A DNA stretch of 64,000 nt from Solanum dulcamara. Taxonomy: Eukaryota; Streptophyta; Magnoliopsida; Solanales; Solanaceae. Position numbers and translations under genes: made by a program. Below are positions 23,068-33,238 of the stretch, one piece after another; position 1 is the first letter of the stretch, and every line of letters starts with the position of its first letter. The stretch spans positions 36,902,001 through 36,966,000 of the forward strand of contig NC_077243.1 of NCBI RefSeq assembly GCF_947179165.1, in the 5' to 3' direction. Below the pieces are notes generated by a model. The model was not told the origin of the DNA and did not search any database. It saw only the letters and a list, made by a program, of their open reading frames with translations.

Positions 23068-25885
23068 TGTTACACCCCGCACTCTTGAGCTCGGAACGTC
23101 TTCTTAAGTTCCTTAGACACTATCATGTGATCCAGATAAGCTACGACACTATCAAACAACTCTAAGGAAAGAAGATTGTGATACCTCGCGAGAAGGGAGG
23201 TTGGAGATAGAGTCATAAGAATTCGGAAAGAGTTGGAGGCTAAGAAATGAGTCGTAGGACTCAATTTACCTACGTAAGCCACTAAGTTAAGAGTCTTATA
23301 CACTTAAGTTGCTCAAATATATATCAAGTTTACGTAGTGCGGATTACATAGGCTCTTAATGTGAGACGAAATTACGAACCTGCGAGGAAGGAAAAAAGAT
23401 GATGCGTGGCAGCCAATGGAGGAGCGACACATGGCAGCACTTCAAGCAAGTAGGTGATGCACCTACTTAGGGTCAAGTAGGTAATGCATCTGCTTGGGGG
23501 AGGTGGACCTCGCTGCCATGTGGTAGCCCCCAATTGGCAGCATGACACGGTGGCCAATCATGGCTTGACACGTGTCACCCTAAGGGGCTGACACATGTCA
23601 CCTCCTAAGGACACCTACAAATATGTATATTGTGACTAAGTGGCAGCTTCTTATCCCAAAATTTCATCCAAAACTGCCGCAACAAATAAGAGAAAACAAA
23701 CCCTAGAGCTAAGGAGAAAATTGTGACGGCTTGGGAGAAAAATAAGGTAAGACCCGATTTTGTTCCGTAAATTAATTATATAGAGTATACAACGATGATA
23801 TGGAAGTATAAGTAATATAAAATTAGAGTTTGGTGCAGCAAAAAACGGACATCAAGCTGCCACGACGTTACAGCACGCTGAAACAAAATTCCAAGGCGCG
23901 ATTTTGGCGAGTTCTAGCCAATTTCGGGAAAGGTAAGTTATTCCCCTCTAATTTTAAGTTTATGATGTTACATTAGGGTGTATTACACACCTTAGGGGCT
24001 GATGGAAGTTGGGTAAAAGGTTTGAAAAGTTCGGCTTTCGAAATAAACGAATTTGGAATCGCTATAGTTAAGTTGTTGTCGAAATAAGGTGTTGTGTGCG
24101 TGGGGGCTGCTTCTGGTTGTGTTGTGGCATATTGCAGGGTCTAAAAGTTATGTAAATTATGTGTGGTATCTTCTGGTAGTAGCCACATGACCCTCCGCTT
24201 TGCAATTAAAGAATTCGCGAAAGAAAGATTAAAAACTCTAGTTTTGGTATCTTAGTTTCGAGTGAATTGTTGGGGGTTTATATTCTGTAATTTTGGTCGT
24301 AATATGTATATGTATGGGCTTCTGGTGGTATTTTTTTTTGTCTTCAGGTGCTAAGTACATGGTTGGGAATTCGGATAGGGCACATTATAGGGGAGGTGCT
24401 GTCCGATTTTCGTTAACGCCTTAACTAGTTAAGGAACTAGTCGAGAAGGCGAGCGAAGGGATGAATGTTATGAATACTCGTGTGTATCCTAAGGTGATGG
24501 AAAGCCAAGGGTTGTTAATAATCATATTTCTTTTATGTTACTTAGGTTTAAAGGACGACGAGACGAACGGGATAAAAAGGTAACCCATAACAGGTATGTA
24601 AAGCTAACGTTTCTTTCTTTTGGCATGTTTTGGCATACGTATGTAAGGCTTATACTTTCTTTTAGCATTTCTTTGACATAAGTATATAAAGCTAATATTC
24701 CTTTTCGGCATGGATTTTAAGAAACAAGTATATAACTTTCATATGATTTTAAAGAAGTTCCTATTCGTAAAGTCGCTAGAATGGCCAACTTCTCAACTAC
24801 CAAAAGATATTTTGTTATGCCTTGATATGTGTATATGATTCCCAAAAGTTCTATTTTGATGTAACCCATAGTAACTTTCAAAAGGTACTTGATATGACAC
24901 TTGTCTGGATTTTGAGTGATAGTTTATTTTGATTATTCCATCGAGTCTCAAATATGATTTAAATTGCATTTGGTTTCTCACTACTCCACTCGTGGATGCC
25001 TTAATGTTTCTTTCACCGAGCCCGGGCCAGGTTTTGTTATTGTGCATACTTTTCTGCATTGTTCATCGTGCCCCGACGTGAAAGGGCAGGTACGACCTGT
25101 ACATGGGTTTGATTTATGGAGTTATGATGTGCCATGTACACTTATGATATGATATGATCTGATATGACCATCTGATATGATATGATCTGTTATAGAGATA
25201 TTCCCTACTCTAGAGTTATGACGTGTTGTGGCGCCAGTGACGTGGCGGCGACCACATTTTGTATTTGTTCACCGAGTCCCATAATGGAGTCGGATATGGC
25301 ATATGTTTTTCCGCATGCATTATCTGTGATTATGAAAAACATTTTGATATTCTGGATATTTTGCTCATTTTTGCACCTTCTGTTCTAGTAATGACTTTAT
25401 TTATTACAGTCTATGCTTTATATACTCAGTACATATATCGTACTGACCCCCTTTCTTTAAGGGGGCTGCATTATATGCCCGCAGGTACAGACGCCCGGTA
25501 TGCCGATCCGCTCACCTAGGACATCCATCCTGTTGGTTGGTAGTGCTCTTTTATCCGGAGCCCTATTTTGGTACTAACGTTTTTTGTGGTGCATTTGTAC
25601 ATATTGGTTAAGGGTACGACGGGGGCCCTGTCCCGTCATATGATTATGCTATCATTATGTAGAGGTTTGTAGACTTATGTGGTGGGTTTTGTATATGTGT
25701 TTTAGGCCTGTGTTCAGTGATGGCCTTAACGGCCTTCGTGTGCTACATCTATTTTTATGCGCTCTCTAACGATCTATTTTGATTTCCTAAGTTGTTTGTT
25801 CTGCTAACATACTCAGTGGGGCTAAGGGTACGTATGGGTGCCCAAATAGGGCACCAGTCACGGCCTACAGAGTTGGGTCGTGACA
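23068..25885 (+). repeat. 3' LTR of element D
   Basis: A 2818-bp LTR, TGTTACACCC to TCGTGACA. It aligns with 18163-20937. It has about 29 bp near 23937 and about 13 bp near 25075 that the 5' LTR lacks. Confidence 0.85.
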
Positions 25886-25890
25886 GATAA

Positions 25891-26700
25891 TGGTCTAGGC
25901 CAATTTTTAACTGCCTCAATTTTCTTTGGATCTACTTTAATCCCATCATTGGACACCACATGCCCAATAAATGTAACCTCTCTTAGCCAAAATTCGCATT
26001 TACTAAATTTAGCGAATAGTTCCTTTTCCCTCAACGTTTATAACACAATCCTCAAGTGACCCTTATGATCTTCCTCATTTCGAGAGTAAATCAAGATATC
26101 ATCAATAAACACCACTACAAACATATCCAAATATGGATTGAAAATGCAATTCATCAAATCCATGAATATAGCGGGAGCATTTGTCAACCCAAATGACATT
26201 ACTACAAATTCAAAATGACCATACCTTGTCCAAAAGGCCATCTTGGAAATATCACACTCCCTTACCCTCAATTGATGATAACCGGAACGGAGGTTGATCT
26301 TGGAAAAATAGCTTGCTCCTTGTAATTGATCAAACAATTCATCTATCCTTGGGATTGGATATTTGTTCTTTATGGTAACTTTATTCAATTGATAGTAGTC
26401 TATACACATTCGGAGTGACCCATCTTTCTTCCTAACAAATAACACGGGAGCATCCCATGGTGAAATACTTGGTCTTATAAAACCCTTATCCAACAAATAC
26501 TTTAATTGTTCTTTCAACTCCTTAAGTTCCGCTAGAGCCATACAGTAAGGAGGAGGAGGAACACCAGGCAAATCATTGGGAAACACATCGGAGAACTCAT
26601 TAACTATAGGGACCGATTCAAGAGTAGGAGTTTTGGAATCAATGTCCCTAACTCGCATAATATGATAAATGCACCCTTTGGAAATCATTTTCTGGGCCTT
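25891..26700 (-). pseudogene. reverse transcriptase of element B
   Basis: The open part (26038-26688) reads the gypsy RT from the region before the fingers to beyond the active site. Visible are the [15 protein letters not shown] block, [18 protein letters not shown] and the catalytic FIDD. After a stop at 26038-26040 the same frame continues through [21 protein letters not shown] to NWPRP at the C/D insertion point. The interruption therefore lies in the RT to RNase H connection; the continuation is at 8615 and below. The catalytic Asp pair is present. Confidence 0.85.
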
Positions 26701-27160
26701 AATACATGAGATGAATCAAACCTTAACCACCGAATCATTACCCTTCCATTCAAGGATAGGCTCATTAAGGGAGTGAAACTTAATCACACGAGTTCTACAA
26801 CATATAGATGCATAAGCGGCATGTCACCAATCCATACCAAGAATGATGTCGAAATCAGTCATATGAAGTTCAATAAGGTCACATGGAATAACTTTTTGCA
26901 AGACCCATACAGGACAATTTATATAAGCTCTCTTGGCTAATACCGAACTACCAATAGGAGTATAAACCGAAAAAGGTTCTATTAATACTTCGGGGCACAC
27001 ATCAAACCTCATAGCAATGTAAGGAGTAACAAAAGACAAGTTGGCACCCAAATCAAGTAATGCATAATAAAAGTTAAAGACTCGTAACATACCCGTGACC
27101 ACATCAGGAGACTCATCAACCTCTTGCCTAGCATGAAGAGCATAGAATTGGTTGTTGCGT
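26701..27160 (-). pseudogene. aspartic protease of element B
   Basis: The minus strand carries the protease landmark ALLDLGANLSFVTPYIA, where DSGA or DPGA is usual, and the downstream DFDIILGMDW block. It follows gag in one frame within the open stretch 26824-27615, as in gypsy elements where protease follows the gag zinc knuckle. Pro or Ser changed to Leu beside the catalytic Asp may reduce activity. Stops occur between this open stretch and the RT. Confidence 0.75.
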
Positions 27161-28250
27161 TGGTCACCCTTAGGTTGAGCTTGGGTGCATTGTTGCACTT
27201 GGCCTCCTATTGGACGGTCATATCCTCCCTTGTTCGCTACAAGAGGGAACTCGGATCGCTTATGGCCCATCTTTCCACATCCATAGCAAGCACCCGTTCC
27301 GATCAAGTACTTTTCTCCATGATTCCTTCCACACTTTGCACATTTTGGAGGAGAAAGACTACTAGCATTTACACCTCCTTCACCTTGAGCTTTAGGGTAT
27401 GGCACCCTATCCTTAGCAATCTTCTTCCCTGAGCTTTGTCCTTGATGAGAGCGTCCATTACTACCAATGGTCCTAGTATTAGAGAACCCACCTTCATACC
27501 GGACCCTCTTAGAATCCCTCATCCTTATTTCTTTGAGCTTTTCCCCTTCAAGTTGTTCGGCAAAAGTCATGAGCCAAGATATGTCCATCTTCTTAACAAG
27601 AATAGCAGTGCACATTCCTTAGCAACCAAGTCAGGCACCCCTGATATGAATTTACTCATTCAAGCACGTGGATCGGTAACCATTTAAGGAGCATACTTGG
27701 ATAGCTTAGTGAAATTGAGGGCATAGTCCCTCATCCCTATGTTACCTTGTTGAAGATTTATAAACTCCAACATTTTAGCCTCCCTTAACTCAAGAGGGAA
27801 AAAGTGATCAAGGAAAGCAAGTATGAAAGCTTCCCATTCGACAGGACCTTCATCCGCCTACTCAAACTTCCATTGAGTGTACCATAGTTGAGAAACACCT
27901 TTAAGTTGGTAAGCCACCAACTCTACTTTTTCTTTTGAAGTCACCCTCATAATACTCTCTATTTTGTAGACCTCATCAATGAACTTTTGAGGATCCTCAT
28001 CGAACTTTGAGCCATGGAATTCCAAAGGATTCATTTATGCAAAGTCCCTAAATCTTGAGGCTGGAGTAGGAACGTTAGGAAGAGCCACGACACCTTGGTT
28101 GGTCATTTCTCGGGCTAACATAGTGATAGCGGTTAGGAACTCCGCATTAGTCACTTGGTCCAGTAGAAGACCATTGTCTTAAGAAGCCAGGGGAGCTTGA
28201 GCTTTATTAATATTCTCTCCCCTTAGAAATAATGGTCTTCTCGGAGCCAT
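27161..28250 (-). pseudogene. gag of element B
   Basis: Gag starts at about 28250 on the minus strand (MAPRRPLFLRGE). It reads through the conserved capsid-like blocks DEDPQKFIDEVY, YQLKGVSQLWYTQWKFE and FFPLELREAKMLEF, with several stops and a frameshift near 27620. The C-terminal part (27615 down) has two zinc-knuckle-like stretches, KCAKCGRNHGEK and CYGCGKMGHKRSEF. The last Cys of the second is replaced by Phe. Nucleocapsid function is therefore doubtful. Confidence 0.8.
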
Positions 28251-28970
28251 TTTTCTGAAAAATTGCAAAGAAAGACTATTAAGGAGAAGAAATCTTAACG
28301 TAAACTCTATAGCACGACAGGCAATAAAGGAAAATCTATGGGGGCAACATAGTTAGGGGCTAGAGGTTGCTACTAGAGTTCCCTTGGGTCGCTACTTGAG
28401 CTTTCAGACCGAACCCCACCTCAAATTCCTCTTGGTACTTACTCAATATCCCAACGAAAGTCATAAATAATAGTCATTAACATTATTAGAAAATGATATA
28501 ATGAATAACAATCATCATCATAAAATAATCATAAGAGTAGCTCATAATATGATGATTCATACAAGAAAATTATTGGTGAGAAAATCTTTCAACGCTTTAA
28601 CATGAGTGTGTGAGAAAACACTTAAAAAACTTTATACTTGCTTGAAACATCATTCAAAATACCATCCATTACTTTCATGAGTCATTCATAAGTCCTTGAT
28701 AATCATTCATAATTTTGTTTTTTCAATCATGATCACAATTCTATAAATTTATACTTGAAAATAGCATTAGGCATGGGTCCATGAAAATCAATTGAAAACA
28801 TGCAATTAAAACTTGAATCATGCATAATTATATCAATGATAATGAAATAAATCATAATTGAATTGACCCACTGCAGTTTCATAAGAATAAAGGGCTAGAA
28901 GATAATGCATAGAAGAAGAATTGGAGAAAAGTGTAAGATCCCAAACATTTGAAGGATAAAATATTATATG
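28251..28970 (-). repeat. leader and truncated 5' LTR of element B
   Basis: About 80 bp of leader (the CTCTATAGCACGACA motif also seen, as GTCGTGCGATAGAG, in the leader of E) ends at about 28337. The next bases match the middle of the family LTR (equivalent to about 4810-5560 of the 3' LTR, for example GTTGCTACTAGAG). The U5/R end and the primer site are missing, so a deletion joined leader to mid-LTR. The outer end fuses into the oppositely oriented LTR of E. Confidence 0.55.
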
Positions 28971-29009
28971 ATAAGTTGAATAATCAACCTTGGTGAATTC
29001 ATTGATGGT

Positions 29010-30004
29010 TCAAGGAAGATTTTCATTAAGGACATTATAGACTTTTCCCTATTTTAAGGGGGAATGAATCTAGACAGGTTTTGGGCTAGGTTCCTAATCT
29101 ATTTAATTCCTAAAGTTTTTAATTCTCCTCATTCATTCACTAATCACCCATCCTAAAAATCTCTCTACAAAAAAGCACCAAGTGGGCTTGAAGTAGGGGA
29201 TTGACCTAAGCCTTAGTAGCAACTTTTAGTCCCTTAAACTATGTTGCCACTGTAGGATTTCTTTTGCCAATATGGACTTTTAATGATAATAATGTTGGAC
29301 ATAGTCTACCTTGGCAAGTAGCCTCCCCCTTTATCGGTGTGGGTATCATCGTATTCCATGTTATAGATCATATGGTCCTAATGTTGATTACGGTTATCTC
29401 CCACTTATGTATACTTTTCCTATGTACCCTTTATGATTTTACTTATGCTTTTTAAATGCTTGATCATCCATATTTTTCTCATGTCATTCCTTATCATTTT
29501 ATATAGCATGTATATTATTTGATCATTACATCTAATATTTCATATCGCATAGCATGTTTGCATACTTGGTACATTCAAACATACTAACACATATTTTATT
29601 GCCTACATTGTATTATAATATAGGGATTAACAATCATATCCATACTTTATGTGGCTAAAATTGAGTTCTAGTACTCTACGGATTGGTGATTCATCATCTA
29701 TTTGAGGGTGAGTTTATGAGTTCTTCCTTTTGTTCTTCCTTAAAGACTTACTATTTTAAGTTGAGGGTGAGCTTGGGACATGTCTTAGCCCCCACCCATT
29801 TTGCTTAGTAGAGGCTTGTTGGACACACTATGTAGAGTCTATTTTTTCATTTGATTTGACTATGGTACTTTCACATTTCTTCTAGTTTATATGAGTTGAT
29901 GCTCATTATTCCTTGTATGTGTTCATGTAATATATGTAATATGGCTTGGTTGGAGTCCTTTGGGGTTTCAGTCGTTGTGACATTTTCTAGTTCAGATCGT
30001 GACA
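29010..30004 (+). repeat. truncated 5' LTR of element E
   Basis: This is the plus-orientation relative of the B LTR. The segment 29207-29248 is the inverted match of 28341-28380. It ends GATCGTGACA at 30004, followed by a primer-like site and gag, so it is a 5' LTR. Its start is missing, and a jump near 29172 (CTCTCTACAAAA to GCACC) marks an internal deletion of about 0.8 kb against the family LTR. Confidence 0.65.
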
Positions 30005-30008
30005 AACT

Positions 30009-30020
30009 TGGTATTAGTGC
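30009..30020 (+). other. primer-binding site of element E
   Basis: TGGTATTAGTGC, two changes from TGGTATCAGAGC, lies four bases after the LTR end. The following CACAAGGTTTAAGAGTGTC is the usual start of leader in this family. Confidence 0.7.
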
Positions 30021-30213
30021 ACAAGGTTTAAGAGTGTCCAACATGCTGCCCCAAGTAGATTCTTATTCATGGGTGTGAAGCGCGCCACATCTATGAATAG
30101 GAGGCTATAAGGAATTTTAGGAAATCCTCACTTCTTTCCTGATCTATGTCGTGCGATAGAGTATACTATAAGACCTCCTCTCCTTAACAATTTTTCTTTG
30201 CGATTTCCAGTAA

Positions 30214-31343
30214 ATGCCTCCAAGAAAACCACCTATGCCAAGAGGGATCAATGCTAATGGAGACCAAGCTCCTCCGGTTCCTCAAGAAAATAGTCCTTTC
30301 CCCGATCAAGTGACTAATGTGGAGTTTCGGAATGCTATCACTATATTAGCTCTTGTTGTGGCCAACCAAGGAGGTGTTTCTCCTCTTAATGTTCTTACTC
30401 TGGCATCTAGGGTGAGGGACTTTGCAATGATGAACCCTCCCGAGTCCCGAGTTTCTTGGTTCAAAGGTAGATGAAGATCCTCAAGAGTTCATTGATGAGG
30501 TGTATAAGGTGGTGGACATTATGGGGGTAACTTTAGAAGAGAAAGTGGAGTTGGCGACCTACCAACTCAAGGGTGTTTCCCAAGTTTGGTACACTCAATG
30601 AAAGTTTGAAAGAGTTGATGAAGGTCCTATTGATTGTGAAGTCTTTAAACTTGCTTTTCTTGATCGTTTCTTCCCACTTGAGATAAGGGAAGCAAAGGTA
30701 ATAGAGTTCATAAATCTCAAGCAAGGTCAAATGAGTGTAAGGGAGTATGCTCTCAAGTTCACCAAGCTATCTAAGTATGCTCCTTCTTTGGTTATCGATC
30801 CCCGTGTCCGAATGAGCCAATTTATATCGGAAGTTCTGACTTAGTTGCTAAAGAATATCGAACCACTATGCTTGTGAAACAAATGGAAATATCTTGGCTC
30901 ATCACCTATGCCGAACAAATGGAAGGAGAAAAGCTTAAGGAGAGAAAAATGAGGGAGTCCAAGAGGGCTAGGTTTGAAGGTGGGTTCTCTAATGCTAGGA
31001 CCGGTGGTGGTAATGGCTGTTTTCAACAAGGATAAGGGTTTCAAGGTCAAGGTCCTCCAAAAAATTCGAGCCAAAGATTTAATGAAGATAGGATGCCCAA
31101 CCCTAATGCCCAAAGTGGTGGTTCTAGTGGATATACTATCCCTAAGTGTTCCAAGTATGGGAAAAACCATGGAGTAAATGTTTGGTTAGTATAGGTGCTT
31201 GTTTTGGTTGTGATGAGGTAGGGCACAAGGTCTCTAAATTCCCTAATGTTGCAAACAAAGGAAGAGAAGTACATCCTCAAGGTCAAACTACTCAAGGTGG
31301 ACAGGTTCAACAAGGTGGTGGCTCTCGCCAAAATAGGTTCTAG
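30214..31343 (+). pseudogene. gag of element E, broken
   Basis: The start MPPRKPPMPRGINANG at 30214 runs 86 codons. The frame shifts near 30465, then continues as DEDPQEFIDEVYKVVDIMGV, ELATYQLKGVSQVWYTQ and FFPLEIREAKVIEFINL to about 30840. It then changes frame again through ISWLITYAEQMEGEKLKE and the Gly/Asn-rich linker to GGGSRQNRF near 31340. Several stops occur, including one in place of Trp near 30600. The zinc-knuckle region near 31190-31230 is damaged. The reading ends where the oppositely oriented element F begins, so protease and pol are missing. Confidence 0.8.
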
Positions 31344-31344
31344 A

Positions 31345-33028
31345 GGTAGGCCAGGTAGGTATGTAGGAAAGACATCAATAAACTATCAGACCACATGAAC
31401 TAAATCAATAGAAAGGGACTCGCTGGACACATCTTGGACATAAGCTAAGTAAGATAAGCACCTAGAAGCAACTAGCTGTCGAGCTAACATAAAGGATATA
31501 ATCCCAAACGATTAGCAAAATATATAGAGACATAAGAATATGTGGAACCTGGATCAAATAAAGCTGATGCAGTCTGCTGACATATGAGGATAGTACATGT
31601 GATGACATCATCTAATGCCTCGGCCTTGCCTTAGCTGGAGCAGTACAAAAATGGCCATGTCGGCCTTGGCCATGTTTATCTGACCTACCACCCAACCTTT
31701 ATCCTCGAGGACCTCCCCTAATACCCGACTGGCCAGTGCCATGTCCTTGTGGCTGATCTACACCTTCTCGGCTCTGACCCTGATCTCCACCTGTAGATGT
31801 AGTCGGTACTGCTGCCGATGCTCTAGCTCAGCTGGGGGACTCTTTAGACCAGTGCTCTAGTGCTCGTCTGTGATATAAATGAGGTATACTTGATCCCCTT
31901 GTGCCCTAAGTTGCTGTGGTACCCCCCGAACGAGGCTGACTACCCTCAGCTACTGGTAGGGATGCCTAAACCGATCAGTTGGACTGAACCTGCTAGTACC
32001 TATCATGCTAGAACTGATAGCGAGGCCTGTCACAACTATCATGGCCCATAGACTGGGACCACTAAAGTGGCCCTGGTGCCTGGCCCTTTTATTGCTACCC
32101 CCTTGGGCCTGGTGATGAATAATCTCTATAGTACGGGCATGGTCCACCATATCTAGGAAAAAGTGACACGCAAAAACCAAGTGTTCTATCTCTAACCTCA
32201 ACTGGGGCCTCAATCCATGCATAAAATACCGTACTCACTCCTCCTCGGTGGGTAGAATCATAATGGCATTTAAGGATAGCTTATGTAATCTAGCCTCATA
32301 CTCAGCGATTATCATCTAACCCTGCTCCAACCATGTAAACTGATCCCAGAGTTGGTCCCTGATGCTCCTGGGATGTATCTAGCCAAGAAAGCCTCTAAAA
32401 ACTATTCTCATATCAACGATGGTGACCAAGATGGCCTGGTTTGTAAGTAGGAGTGCCACCACTGTCTGGCTTGCCCACAAAACTAGTGAGTGGTGAAGTT
32501 GGCCCCTCTGGACTCCATAATACCCAAAGAGTGAAGTTTCTTCTAGAAAGTAGTCAGAAACTCTCTGGCTTCCTTGCCAATGGCTCCAAAAAACGTCAGG
32601 GGTGACAACCTCTAAAATATCCCCAACATCTTCTTCTTCTGTAAAGACATAACACCCTCTGGAACTGCTGGTGGAGGTACAACATCTGGTGGGGGTGGCT
32701 GAACCTCAGGTGTTGGCTGGTCCTGCGATGCTAGCATATCAGCAGCTGGGGCTGGGGCCTGTAGCATAACCTCGATAGTTTTAAGGAGCTGAGCAATGGC
32801 TACCTATAAAGTTGGGGTCATAACTGGTGTGGCTGGAGGCTGTGTTGCTGGTGGTGGCCCCTCCAGCTGAGGAAGAATAGGGGCATCTTGATGCTCCTCT
32901 ATATGATTAGGAGCTATATCTGGATCGGGGACTGGTGTTGCTCCCCTCTCTGTGCCACAAGGCCGGCCTCTAGGCCTTCCCAATCTTTATGGGTCATCCC
33001 CATTAGTAGTATCGCGCATACAAGCCAT
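31345..33028 (-). pseudogene. gag and protease start of element F
   Basis: Minus strand. Gag starts at 33028 (MACMRDTTNGDD), has an RPRGRP basic stretch and a Pro/Gln-rich part (ILPQLEGPPPATQPP). The capsid-like core has blocks such as FLARYIPRSIRDQLWDQF and VRYFMHGLRPQLRLEIEHLV. Near 31529-31558 the minus strand encodes DPGSTYSYVS, the aspartic-protease active site of gypsy elements. Stops and frameshifts are scattered throughout. The reading is cut at 31345, at the junction with element E. The gag type differs from B and E, so F is another gypsy family. Confidence 0.75.
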
Positions 33029-33220
33029 CGCTGCGAAAGAGGGGAACAAATGAGATTTCATAAAACCAATAAGACACACTGAATTCACGAATTGATATAA
33101 CATAAAGGGTTCTTCCTAAATACATCCAGTAGCCTCCTGAGGATGGGTTACGAACTTCTCCACATCGCTCTACAAGACTCTATTATATATTAGCTCTGTA
33201 CAAGTGAGATTGATGAACCT

Positions 33221-33235
33221 GGGACTCTGATACCA
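33221..33235 (-). other. primer-binding site of element F
   Basis: The minus strand reads TGGTATCAGAGTCCC three bases after the LTR end (TGATA at 33239). It matches the initiator-Met type over its first eleven bases. Confidence 0.75.
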
Positions 33236-33238
33236 ACT

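Larger units (their letters stand above)
18163..25885 (+). mobile_element. element D: complete non-autonomous gypsy element, relative of C
   Basis: LTRs at 18163-20937 and 23068-25885 flank a 2.13-kb interior with a primer site and polypurine tract in the correct places, all on the plus strand. LTR starts and ends are clearly homologous to C but diverged, so D is a sister subfamily. The interior holds a leader shared with C and a decayed integrase/chromodomain relic. There is no gag, protease or RT and no 5S-derived segment. The imperfect 5-bp duplication TATAA/GATAA flanks it. LTR copies differ by roughly 2-4 percent where sampled by eye. Confidence 0.85.
4066..28970 (-). mobile_element. element B: gypsy (chromovirus-like) retrotransposon, nested and broken
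   Basis: On the minus strand the order is 5' LTR remnant (about 28335-28970), gag, protease, RT, RNase H, integrase with chromodomain-type tail, polypurine tract and 3' LTR (4066-6245). This order, with integrase after RT/RNase H, defines Ty3/gypsy. The pol reading is interrupted at the RT/RNase H junction by elements C and D (8621-18143 and 18163-25885). Only 14 host bases plus the target duplications lie between them. Multiple stop codons make it non-functional. The 5' LTR lost its U5 end and the primer site. Confidence 0.8.

Noticed and set aside
18163..25885. C and D as a single composite transposon bounded by inverted copies
   Set aside because: Each has its own LTR pair, primer site, polypurine tract and separate target duplication, with host sequence left between them.
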